The notes under the pieces: model-generated | The model's input: the letters and a program-made list of their open reading frames with translations, nothing else | What the model was told of the DNA's origin: nothing | Database searches by the model: none | Made by a program: the position numbers and the translations under genes | NCBI GenBank assembly: GCA_002224055.1 | Contig: AZLU01000177.1 | Span: forward strand, 1-64,000 | Reading direction: 5' to 3' | Length of the DNA: 64,000 nucleotides | DNA from: Pezizomycotina sp. ARF18 | Taxonomy: Eukaryota; Ascomycota | Shown here: piece by piece, positions 35,529-46,600 of the stretch | Layout of the letters: the number at the start of each line of letters is the position of its first letter | Position numbering within the stretch: the stretch's first letter is position 1

Positions 35529-37463
35529 TCACCAAAGGTGTTTACTCTTCGTCCATGCTCTCCCACCCGTCTTTATTTTCCTCTTCGCTGCCTTCACCGT
35601 CGACGCCGTCCCAGCAGCAGCAGATCCTTCCGCACCTTCTTCCTCATCGTCATCTTCGCTCTCACTGTCATCATGGAGACCGATGACCTTTTCCTCCTTG
35701 TCGCCCTCCTCGCCGTCTTTAGCAGATATAAACTCGGCAGCCTTATCAGAGAACGCCTCCTGACCACAGCATTCGTGCTCGTATCCCAAACTCGAACGAC
35801 ACCTTTACTTCCCGCCACCGCAAGCCTGAAACCTACAGCGGGATCGGGCGCGAAGCCGTCGAGAATATTTTCCCGACGTCAAAGTCCCTGCCGACGAGCA
35901 TATCGGCTTTCCCTGGCTGACATCCCACAACTTCACTGTCTTGTCCTGCGAGCCCGTAGCGATCAACCCCGGCGCGACGCTGCAGACGTCGAAGCTGGTC
36001 AAGCTGGCCGAATGCGCCTGCAGCGTCCACAGCGGTTTCGTAGCGTGTAGCGTCGACGGCGGATTTCGGGAGTCGTGGCGGTGTAAACATCCGGACTCCG
36101 TAGAGACGTAAAAGTAGTTCGGATCGTGCGGGTCCAGCGGACATTTTCCACGTCAGACTCCACCCCCCAGCGACCCGTTGGCGCCGACGCGCGCATATCC
36201 GTAACGACGATCATGCGGTCCACGAACCCGAAAGGAGCACCGTCGTATCCTTAGGATGCCACGAGAGCGCACACACTTTATCAGTATGGTGCGCGTACTC
36301 TTCGCGCATGTCGCCGTCGTCAAATCCACAGCTTCACCGTCGTATCCGCCGACCCGAAGCCAGTAAGTTCCTATGCGAGCGGTTCGCCGCCAACGCCAGC
36401 ACAGAAGATACGTGGTATTTATCGTTCGGCTTGACTTCGTCTTTCTTCTTCAATTTCTTTTCTTCTTCTTGCTCGGCTTTTCCTTTTCGGCGCCGCCGAG
36501 GATGGCGTCAGGGTATATCCCGTCGACGGTGTCCAGGTTCCATATCTCGATATCCGGATCCGTGGTACCCACAGCAATGAAGTTACCCGATGCGTCCTTC
36601 GATACCGGTTTGGATTCGGATCCGACGGGCATGTCGAGCCATTCAATGCAGAGCGGGATAGCGGGTAGGTTGATATCGTGGTGGACGTATAAGTTGTCCG
36701 CTTCATCTTCGTAGACGTAGACTTCCAGGTGCGCCCATTCGTCTTCGAATTTGCCGGCGACCAGCATGTTATCGGTAGCTAGTACTTGTAGTTCTTCCGT
36801 TCGCTGTCGTCTTCGTTCTGTATTGCGCATTATGACGCCAGTTAGCTAAAACTTCCAAGACCCTGGAGGATCTGGAGGCGACTTACATCAGGTATAGTAA
36901 TGTAGGGATCTTCCGCGTTGTTGTCGTAGTACGCCAGCTGTTTGACGTCGCCAAACATTCCCATTGCTTGAAACGGTTAGCATAATCTGCACTTAATTCA
37001 TAGCTTCTTCTCAAGAAGCAATTGGAGACGTACCACTTACTTCACCTTCGCCTTCATCAGCGGAATTGTCGTAGTTGTCTAAATCATATTCTTTCAGGTC
37101 ATCGTCGATCCTATATCCTAGTTAGCGCACGAGCTCGTAGCTGGAACTAAATTTTGCAGCTCTCTATTCATACTCTTCTTTGCTTCTCGCATCCTTCGCC
37201 TTTGATTTCCCCTTCTTTTTCTTGTCCCCGTTAACTTCATCCTCATCGTCTTCGTTCATTTCTTCCTCTTCATCACCATCGGCCTTATCCTCATCCATTG
37301 CGACGTCTTCCTCTTCTTGCGCATCGTCGAGATCTTGCTGCGCATCTTCGAGCTTTAACCTTGCCAGATTTGCGATCCGTTCGTACTCGGCATCGTCGAA
37401 CTTGGCGCGCTCCGGGAATTGCGCCGCAAACCCACGAGGGACCCAAGTCGTCGCCGTGATCAT
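35529..37463 (-). CDS. PWP1: Periodic tryptophan protein 1, WD40 ribosome-biogenesis factor
   Basis: Pwp1 is a nucleolar WD40 protein needed for 60S assembly, 25S/5.8S rRNA processing. The start MITATTWVPRGFAAQFPERA (ATG at 37463) is diagnostic; ATGs further upstream are not conserved. An acidic stretch follows (DEEEEMNEDDEDEVNGDKKK) with a Lys-rich basic patch, an intron near 37150, further introns near 37130-36890, then MRNTERRRQRTEELQVLATD and VAGKFEDEWAHLEVYVYEDE. Next are LPAIPLCIEWLDMPVGSESK, VGTTDPDIEIWNLDTVDGIY, a Lys-rich linker, WGVESDVENVRW (36160), LIATGSQDKTVKLWDVSQGK (35930), RDFDVGKIFST, and MAGSKGVVRVWDTSTNAVVR. It ends with an acidic tail and KIKTGGRAWTKSKHLW, stop at 35529. 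WD repeats are ordered as in the family. At least six single-base shifts, clustered at 36350-35800. Confidence 0.93.
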
Positions 37464-39564
37464 TGTGGGCTGCTGATGAAGCTTTCTTGCTTTTTGCAAT
37501 TCAATTCGAAGTGAAGCTTCCAAGTTTTGTCTTTTAGAGTGTGGATTCTTCGGATGAAAAAAAAAAGTTTCGCTTGCAAAAAATTTTGCTGCTTGCTTTT
37601 TTTTGGCCGAGGAGGCTCTTTTTTCCTTTTTTTTTTTTTTTTTTTTTGAAAAAAAAAAAAAAAAAAATTTTGCTTGCCGGAGGTGACTGCCAAGTTCTGC
37701 CTATAAAAAAACTTTTCGCCGCCCTCTTTCAAATTCTTTTCTTCCTTTCTTTATCTTCTCTCACGCTTCGATTCTCGAATTATTCGACCAGCGAGCAGAA
37801 ATCTTCTATACAATTCTATCTACCTTTAAGAAGCTTCATTAAGTAGCCTTGCTTCTCCTCCTCCAACCAATGGAGGTGATCATCACGAAGAGAAACTCCT
37901 TGAGTAAGTGGGGGCTCCTGTGTGTCCCGCTTAGGCCTTTCAAACACCAAGAGAGAGAATGGAGAGCTAGTGCTCTAGCGATTGATTAGCAGCCTTCGGG
38001 TTCTATCTTACGACCCTCGAGTAGCCGAACAGATTTAGACACTGTGACTCGGGGCCTTTTGAAGGACTGCTAGGAGTCATGGCTACAACGCGCTTCCTCT
38101 GCCCGCATTCCCGAGCTACCGGAAGACTCTTCCTACCGCTCATTCGGACCTGGTAGCGAATGTGGCCGCGGCTTCCATGAAACCGGTTATGATATGCCGG
38201 GCCAATTGCTCCCCGTCCAGCGATCGTTGGCTTGACTCGTCCCTACAACATGGCACTCCTCCTGAGGTTAGAGACGGCCTTCCAGCTTATGGAAAGGTCG
38301 GCAATGACGGCAATGATGAGGGTGAGAGCAGCATGAGCTAAACGGGCCGATGAGGCGAGTGTAGGCGACTTCTGTCCGCCACCGTATGGGAAACCCCTCT
38401 TCCCGGTTGGGTGTCCACATCATCCGGGAACGACACACTCCCCCGAGCACATAGCCTCGAGCTTGATGCGCCCGGCCCGGAGTCCTGCCGGCTTCCATGA
38501 AGCCAGTTACGGTACCTGGACCATCTCCCACCCCTCGAACCGTAAGTTACTCATCTCCACGCTCTTCCTTTCAACTATTTTGTCGTCTCTATATACGGAC
38601 CAAACCCTCCACTCTCCAAATGATGATAGCATACCTGGTTTTAGGAAGAGCCGGATGAATCGCCGTCAGATCCTCTTCTTTACAGCGCGCAGTATTCTTA
38701 AACGAATGCAGCCCTTGGGAGGGATTATTCCTTTGTACGGTTATGGACATGTTTACTTTTGTTTTTTTTAATACTTGGTATTTTAAAGAACATTCTTCTA
38801 GATTCTGATCAAATTCTCACATTGTTCATCTCTAAGCCGTCACTCATTCACTTCGCTTTTTGTTGAATTATTGGTGCTAATTTCTTTGCTTTGTCTCTCT
38901 TTCTAAAGAAGCGGCTTTCCGTTCCCATGTCGCGATAGAACTAAGTCGACAAGATATCCCGTGGGGGCCGGCGGCGCAAGTGTCGCTTGCGTTTGCTCTT
39001 CACTGAGAAGTTCCCACTTGTACCACCACCGGTAAGCAATAAATCCTTCTCTCTTTATATTCCACCAGAAAGAAATACATTACACCTACCTCACCTTATA
39101 TGATGAAGTTTCCATATTACATTCGCTGTTTCCATGGTACGCACGTTACCCGGGCCTCAGAACCATCTCAGTGCTTTGGGTGTGCGATTTGTGACCATTA
39201 ATATCTTCCTTGGATGTCTGATTCTTAAAAAAGAAAAAAAAATCCGTTCAAAAGTTGTAACGACAATAATAATGGGTTCCAATGGGCACTCATATATGAG
39301 CATCCTCGTCGAAAGAACGCGTGCTAACAGTTGGCCTGTTTCGCGTTTCGGCAAAAAAAGCCATCGGGTTTTAGATTCATAGGTTTCGACTTTACCGGAT
39401 CACGGGCATTAAGTGAAGTACCCGGTATATCTGTTGAAGGTTTTCGGAACTGTAGCTCGGGGGATAGGTTCACAATCGACGATATGTTCTTTTTGGAGAA
39501 CCTTAGTTTAGATTTGCTTTTCCAGTAACCTGCGATAGAGGTTGGATTGTACTGCTATAATATT
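37464..39564. other. Intergenic stretch with a GC-richer island at 37.9-38.55 kb
   Basis: Immediately upstream of PWP1 is a T/A tract (37627-37667). The island at about 37900-38550 is GC-richer than its surroundings and contains a diverged direct repeat: GGCTTCCATGAAACCGGTTA at about 38170 and GGCTTCCATGAAGCCAGTTA at about 38490. I cannot assign a gene. The rest is AT-rich with no recognised feature. Confidence 0.4.
37627..37667. repeat. T21-G-A19 palindromic homopolymer junction
   Basis: Run of 21 T, one G, then 19 A, about 160 bp upstream of the PWP1 start codon. Confidence 0.9.
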
Positions 39565-39664
39565 TGTTGGGACACCCACCTCCGGTGTGTATATAAGGGA
39601 GCTCATTCCCCCTCAAGCACCTCAAATAGACATCAATCTACATCCACCTCAATGGTGTTCCACA
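39565..39664 (+). repeat. Left LTR
   Basis: 100 bp, TG...CA ends, with a TATA-like GTATATAAGG about 28 bp in. Nearly identical to the right LTR. Confidence 0.92.
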
Positions 39665-39680
39665 GGTTATGAGCCCGGGG
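39665..39680 (+). promoter_or_regulatory. Primer-binding site complementary to the tRNA-iMet anticodon arm
   Basis: GGTTATGAGCCCGGGG directly follows the left LTR. Its complement contains GGGCTCATAACC, the anticodon loop CTCATAA with anticodon CAT of methionine tRNA. Priming by a half-tRNA cut in the anticodon arm is known for copia-group elements. Confidence 0.7.
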
Positions 39681-39887
39681 ACCTTTCCAGCCAGAATTTT
39701 ATAAAATTTTTCGATTTTCATCCGATAATTTTATCCGATATCTGTTGTCGATGACTCGATGCTGCATGTCTGCCTGCATATCGGCGCTCCTCCTCGCATA
39801 TCGCATAAAGCTTGGCACGAACCTCAACTTCGGAATTTTACCCAATACCGCGGCGACGGAGCACCGTTAAGAATACAATACCCGTCG

Positions 39888-39957
39888 TCAGCCGTCGTTA
39901 GCTGTCGTTCGCTATAGTTCGCGCCGTCGTTAGCTATCGTTCGCTGTCGCCGATTGA
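39888..39957 (+). repeat. Short tandem repeats in the element leader
   Basis: About seven diverged 10-nt units of the type CGTCGTTAGC / TGTCGTTCGC in the untranslated leader between the left LTR and gag. Confidence 0.75.
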
Positions 39958-40046
39958 ATTTTAACATAAAAGAGGACGTACCTACCCCCTGCCTATTATA
40001 ATAAAAATTTAATCACTAACCAACAGCCAATACCCCCCCTTACACT

Positions 40047-41237
40047 ATGTCACAAAATAATTATAACGACGCATATTACACCTGCGAATGGGGTCAAGGC
40101 CCCCGCCTTACCGAAGACAACTACCACCAATGGCATCAAGAGGCCCGAAATGTCCTTACCTTTGCCAGGTGCTGGGACATCGTCACCGGCACTGAAGCCA
40201 TCACCGGCTACAGGCACCGGTGGGAGCAGAGGCACCGGTGGGAGCCGCCGCCGCGGAGGCCGTGCCACGCCGCCGCCGCCGCCGCCGCCGCGCCAGAACC
40301 AACGCCCGAACCCGCGCCGGATACCGCGCCGCTACCCGCCACCGACGCCACCGCGGACAGCTACGCCAACCGACGCCTCCGCGCGGCCATGCTAATCAAC
40401 CTCTCTCTGTCGGCCGCCATCAAGCCACTACTAGCCGGTACAGACAACGACCCGCAAGTGCAGTGGGATCTGCTAGTAGCTACCTACGGCACCACCTCCG
40501 CGGCCACCGTCCTAGCTACTAAGGCGCGGTTTATGGCCGACACCATGACCTCCACCGACACCGTCCTTCAGTGGGCACTGCGCCTGAAAGGCTACTACGA
40601 TGCCCTGGCCTCCGCGCCTACACCGATTACTGACGACGATCTTAAGGTTAAATTTTTAATGGCCTACCCACTAACCTCCGCGCCGGCCTTATGCAGGGTG
40701 ACGGTATAGCCAAATACACCTACACGGCCCTAGTTAATGAGGCCAATGCCCGCCACCGCGCGCGGGAAGGCACCGACGTAGGTACCCGCAACGAATTGGC
40801 GGTCGGTTACCTCTCGATACCGGTCACCTAGTGTCGAGGTTAATTATAGCTCGGTAAAATACCCAGGCCTACACCCAACCCGCAAACGGCCATGGCTACG
40901 CGCTAGTGACGTGCCCGTTCCCCGCGGCCACCCCGCGCCGCGGGCCTTTCAAGAGCGCGCCTTCCGTTATGGTATCCGCGATAGCCTGCGCTCGCGGCTA
41001 GTATCGCCACCGCCAGTCGATGACAATGATTTATGTACGTTTTGCTACCGAACTAATCATGTCGAAGCCGAGTGCCTTGATAAAATGCGAATTGAACGTC
41101 GTAGACGGCGCCGCCGAGCCCGTAAAGCTGAGCACCGACGTGAAAAGCACCCCGAAGTAAATACAATAACAACGTCAGCACAGACGACAAGAATGGGACG
41201 CAGAGTCAGAACTAGAGATGTTATAAGTATTACTTAG
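40047..41237 (+). other. Gag region of the LTR element (copia type)
   Basis: Part of the LTR element, not a host gene. The N-terminal part has the copia-gag hallmark LTEDNYHQWHQEARNVL, the middle has LINLSLSAAIKPLLAGTD and WDLLVATYGTTSAATVLATK typical of this gag family, and near the C-terminus there is a CCHC zinc knuckle CTFCYRTNHVEAEC followed by an Arg-rich basic tail. It has about one or two breaks. Confidence 0.85.
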
Positions 41238-41330
41238 ATCGGTGGGAGCGCAGACATGCATTTTGTATATAATTTATTATTATTTTATTTGTAGAGTCCC
41301 GGCATCACCTATGCCGGGCCTCGGTGGGAG

Positions 41331-41430
41331 TGTTGGGACACCCACCTCCGGTGTGTATATAAGGGAGCTCATTCCCCCTCAAGCACCTCAAATAGACATC
41401 AATCTACATCCACCTCAATGTGTTCCCACA
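41331..41430 (+). repeat. Right LTR
   Basis: 100 bp, preceded by the purine-rich CGGTGGGAG and followed by the ATATT target duplication. Confidence 0.92.
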
Positions 41431-41435
41431 ATATT

Positions 41436-44400
41436 CATTTCATTAAAATCTAGAGTTGCTTTCGAATTCTAGCCGTATAATGTCAAATCGTCATTTCCGT
41501 CTAGCGCGCCTGACATGCATAGCCTCTCTGGAATACTTACGAGCCTGCTTATTTGTTCTTGTCCAGTCTAAATATATATATGAACACGCTATCCTGAGTG
41601 CTCCCGTCAAGGGGTTTTAGAACCGCTAGCCGATGATAGCATCGTGGTTGTTACCCAATTAGAAATATTTGCAAGCTTGTACAGATAGAAAATATCTCTA
41701 CCAATTCTAACCTTCTCCGTAGTATATCAATCAATACTTGTATATCGACATTGTATCCCCTCGTGAGCAATACATATCTCAATCTGTATCGAACACAAGG
41801 AGAAAGAAAAAATTCTATGCCGATTTCTTCCTATTTTAAATTTCCCTATAGGATAGCCATCGCGTTCACCAATTTAAAGTTAACTCCACGGACGTGTAAT
41901 CCAGCACGTCAAACGGCATAGTCGGAGCGCCGCTACTACCATCCGTCTTCCTAATTGCCCTGACGATCACAGTTAGCAGGTTCCTAACAAATCTGTATAA
42001 TACCTAAAGACAATACGTCACATCTCGAACTCGCGATTAAAAACGTATCAACCTTATTTGTGTTCTATACGCCAAGTAGACGTTAATAGGGACCCGTCAA
42101 GCGCCCTGTGAATTCCAATATATCATATCACGTCTTCAATCTAGACCAAAAACAAACAGAAAAGAAAATAAAGGAAACAGAAGCGGGGGGTTATTCAAAG
42201 AGTCGATCACGTTTCGTTGTACAATTACAAGGTACTCCAGAAAGTCCCATGTCGCAAGATCGCTGGTTATTCTTTTATAACTACTACTAGTAGTCCTATA
42301 ACAAGGATATCTTTTATTTTTCGTTTATCGTCTTTGTTCACTTGATAAGCTACCTAGATAGGGAAGTAATGAGAGCTCACCTCTTTTGTTTTTCCTTGAA
42401 AGGCTATATATCATTAGATATTTTCTTTGCCTCCTTGTACGTCTAGTATCTTTTGCAGGGACATTTACTGTTGAGAGTGATATAAAGTTACATGGTAGAG
42501 TTTTCTCTTTCTCTAATACACTCTGCCACAGAAGATCACTGATCAGCGACAACAACGGTGATATACAGTTGTCAAATCACTGGGGGGTTAGCCGTCTAGA
42601 ATGGATCATTCTTCTAGAAGAAAAGACGTTCCATCGCAATAGGAAGAATAATCTACAAATCGAGGACAGCACATCGCTGCTAACTGTCGCGATCGCAACA
42701 CAAAAAAAAAAATTACCCGTGAGCCATAGGTGAATATGCCTGGGAGCAAGTACCCCAGACAAGGTTTTAAAAAAGTTTATATCGGGACGGGATCGGTCCA
42801 GGTTATTTTGTCCACCATGGTAGGGAAATTGATTGTGGGAGAGTAAGGATCATCCCGTGAAGAAAAGCAGCAATGGTAGATGTGGATTCTGCTTTAGCAT
42901 GTGGGCGCGCTCACGACAAAGACTTGTTTCTCTATACAGAAATGGATCTGAACTTCCCACTTCCCTCCCTAAAACACTTGAGGTCCCTAAAAAAAAAAAA
43001 GAGAAGAGATAAAGGCGCCAGGTAGTATTTTCAATGGGTGTTGGCCGGTATGTTATAAGGAAGAGGAAACTGGGGGCTAGGTATATCTCAAATCACGAGC
43101 CTATATATCTTGCAGATTAAAGTGCTGCAGAAAGGGCAAGGAACTTTTGAGCACTTTGGACCTTCTCTCTTTAGCAGGAGCGGATTGGTTGAATGTTTAA
43201 AATGAAACTTTTTTAGGCTTTCGTGTGATCCGTGCATTTCCTTTAGTCCAGATTGAAATTTCACCTCCCAAAGCGCTTCGAAGTTTTGTTTCTCGTCCAA
43301 TAGAAAAGGTTTGCCTAAGAAAAACACCAAGAATACTATCGTCACCGAAATCTGGAAGAGTTCCCCCTCGAAAAGCAGACGATGATGATCGGATGACGGG
43401 CTACCTTTTTCTAGCTCTCAATCGTTAAAAACTTCTCTGCTGTCGAGAATTATCTAAACGCCTTTGGCAAGATGGTTAATTGTCAGCCAACAGTTCGTGT
43501 CGCCAAAATATCACTCTTTTTTCTTTTGTCAAAAATATTCAAGCACCAGGGCGGTTGCGAACGGCAAAAAAAGGTCTCAGATGAGGTTTGCAGGGTTCAG
43601 CTACAACCCCAGCTGACACCAAGGAAAGAATTTAAAAAAACGGGTTCGATTTTCGTAGGGAAAAATAAAACAAAACCCATTTGGTGTCGATCTAGAAGGA
43701 ATGGAAGGAAGGATCGAAGGACTTTGATCTGCTCTTCGTTTTCTTTCTTTTTTTTTTTTTTTTCCTCTTTTTCCCATTCGGTCCAGGCATCCCTAAGCGT
43801 TTCCCTCCCTCATGGCTGAATTCATAGATTGAGTAAGGAGGGCTGGAATGTTGCAAAATAACGTGAATTCAGGCTGAAATAGTGAATGGTTAAATTCGAA
43901 AAAGTAGAAATTAATGACTTCATGTCCGAAAAAAAAATTTTCTTTTTTGTGCAGTTTCGATAAAAAGAAGGACGAGGCGAAAGAGAAATCAGGAATTCGA
44001 AATTAAACTCGCTTGTAGGCTGGTGGTTAAGCTTGCTGAAAGCAATGCGCCATTTTATCGAAACGACTTTCATGGGACGGATAACCCGAACGAATGAAAC
44101 CAAACTGTCGCAGAAAAAAATCTCCAAATGAAAGCGCCGCAAAGCCATAATAGTAATCAAAAATGCACGTATCATGGAAGAGACGTCGAATATTCATTGC
44201 CGTCGTGCTTGCGAAATTTTCTATTGGCCAAGTGGGGGATGCGTCGAGGAATGTCCCACCCCTCTCGTGAAAGTCCTCACCAAGAAACTACCCCTTCAAA
44301 AGACTGGCTCTTATCTCTTCTGACAGGCAGGTAACGCTCTCAGCATGACGATCAACTTTTATTGCGAGCGCAAAAGAGCTGGTGGTTGATACCGATGATG

Positions 44401-46066
44401 TTATCCAAGTTCGAAAGAGAAAAACAAGCCGTTCGAATGCAACCGATCTTTTTTGATGAAGACGGATCAGAAAAATTTTCGGCTCTCTAGCTGACTAGTT
44501 ATTTTTGTTTTTACCTGGGCGTTAGGGTTCCTAGCTTGTATCTGAATATTATCTTTCCCGCAAAGTAAAATATCCACGGCCGGTGACGAAACGTCGCTCA
44601 CTTAATAGACTGAAAACGCAATAACAAAAAAGATTTCGAGATCCATGAACGGGCCAATTCCCACACGGACGGAAGAGGCACGAACATGGGTTAGTGTAAT
44701 GGGAGAAGGTAAAGAGGAAGGGTTGTATAAATCATCTGGCGGGGTTTCCCTTCTTTCTTTTTTGGAGGTGTGTGTGCGTGTGAGAGCCCTTTCGCGATAG
44801 TAAAAAGTAATATTAACCATCCTGGGCAGCTGCCAGTAAGAGTCGAATTTTTCTGCCCACCTCCAATTTTGAATAAGAAGGAAATAAGGAATATTATTAA
44901 ATGGTAAGAATAAAAAAAAAGGAAAAAAAGGAATAGGTGATGATATTATTTTAAATTTGTTAAATATACTTATTAGATCCCGGAATTTCGGTCTCTTATT
45001 GTCTCTATTTTTCTCCCGTTCTGCTTGTTTATTCTTCATTTCTTGTTACCTTAACGACCGACGATATCTCTTTTTATTTCTTCGAATTTCAATACCAATC
45101 GCAAGGTATTTCCTCGAACCATTCTTCCCCACGAGCGACGACAAACGAGAACGAGAACGAAGACGAGGTATCTAAATTCACTGCTTGCTGCTCGCGAAAG
45201 AGGAGAACGAGACCAGACGAGACGAATGAACAAAGGAAATTGGAGAGTAAAACGATAATGCAGCACTGCTATCTCGTTTTGCAACTACCCGAACCACATT
45301 GCACAGCGTCGGATAGACGATCCAAAGGAGAATAGACTCGGCTCTCTCAAATCTTTCCTGCAGACAAAAAGAAGACATTTCCTGTCAAACCAAACCGTCA
45401 GCAAGCGCCTTTGCATATTCAAGAGGGAAAAAAAAATTGAAAGGGTTACAGCCCACCTTTTTAAACAGGATTAAACGGAGGGGGGGGAAGGCGACACAAA
45501 GAAATTGTCGTATTTCACATCCTGCTTCGAACTTCGAAAAAAAGGGCGAAGCAGCCGCAGAAAGGAAGGGAACAGCAAGAACAGGCGAAACAGGTAGAGA
45601 TACTTTACTCGTGGCATCGATCCTTTTATTCTGGTGCTTCTGGAAGTTCTCCTTGGCTATTTGTTGGTTCCAAAGCTACGACGGCTACGAAAAAGAAAAA
45701 AAAGAACTGTTCGTGGTGGGGGTGAAAAGGAAACTTGAAAGGGAACCAACCGACTACGGATTAAAGTATCCACGCAGTAAATATCAAGCAAGTATTGCAT
45801 AACGAGGAAGGGAAATTTTGAACAAATCGAAGTCTTTGGATTATTCGAATTATTTTTATTTGCTATTATTACAATTGTTTAGAGAAGAAGGTATCTCAAA
45901 TACATTACAGCTTCACTTTTTTTTTTTTTTTTTTTTTTTTTTTTCAAGTTGAAGATACCCCCAGATAGATCCAGCTTTGTTGTTGTCCTTGCTTCCAGCC
46001 CAATTGTTTCGTTTTATTTTATTATTATTTTTGTTATTTTTTTTTTTTTTTAATTCCATCGCGTTT

Positions 46067-46099
<33 letters not shown>

Positions 46100-46237
46100 T
46101 TAATTTTTTTTTTCGCGGCCCACTATATCACAAAATCTCCAAGTGCTTTCAACCCACCACAATTCCCACCATCAATTAAAATCTACCCAAAAATTAAAAT
46201 AATAAATAAATAAAAAAATCATATTCTGCTACTTCCT

Positions 46238-46272
<35 letters not shown>

Positions 46273-46600
46273 TACTACTACTAATACTTTTCTTCTTCTA
46301 CTTCTTCTTTCACCTATCAACCTACTAACATCTAAAGAAAAATCCCTCTAGCCCTATTTTTCTCATTTACTGCATCAATCATATACTTCAAACAACTACT
46401 ACTCCACCCTCATTTACAGACAAAGAAGTTGAAGAAGAATCATCACATCTTACATAGAGAAAGCCACTGTTACTGTAATACTTTCTTTCTCTTGAAGAAG
46501 TATTTCTTGTTTCTAATTTTATTAACTTTTCTCTTCCCCCCCCCCCCACTTTCCCATATTCGTTCGTCCTTCTTTTCTTTTTCTTTATTCCTAGAAAGAA
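41436..46600. other. 5.2-kb non-coding stretch
   Basis: No recognisable protein on either strand. Complex AT-rich sequence up to about 42.7 kb gives way to long purine or pyrimidine runs: T runs near 43747-43764, 45920-45944 and 46073-46098, and a TAC microsatellite at 46238-46283. The last 600 bp, strongly pyrimidine-rich, are likely the promoter and 5' UTR of the gene at 46601. Confidence 0.45.
46238..46283. repeat. (TAC)n microsatellite
   Basis: About fifteen TAC/ACT triplets with one interruption, 46 bp, in the likely 5' UTR or promoter of the gene at 46601. Confidence 0.95.

Larger units (their letters stand above)
39565..41430 (+). mobile_element. Short gag-only copia-like LTR retrotransposon
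   Basis: Old or recent LTR element of 1,866 bp, treated as a fossil. Parts: two 100-bp LTRs (39565-39664 and 41331-41430) that begin TGTTGGGACACCC and end CCACA and are almost identical, a perfect 5-bp target duplication ATATT on both sides (39560-39564, 41431-41435), a tRNA-iMet-type primer site just inside the left LTR, a leader with short tandem repeats, a copia-type gag region with a zinc knuckle, and a purine-rich stretch before the right LTR. No protease, integrase, reverse transcriptase or RNase H sequence is present. The LTR similarity points to a young insertion. The structure looks whole for a non-autonomous element; the gag region has about one or two breaks. It depends on enzymes from elsewhere. 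Confidence 0.9.
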
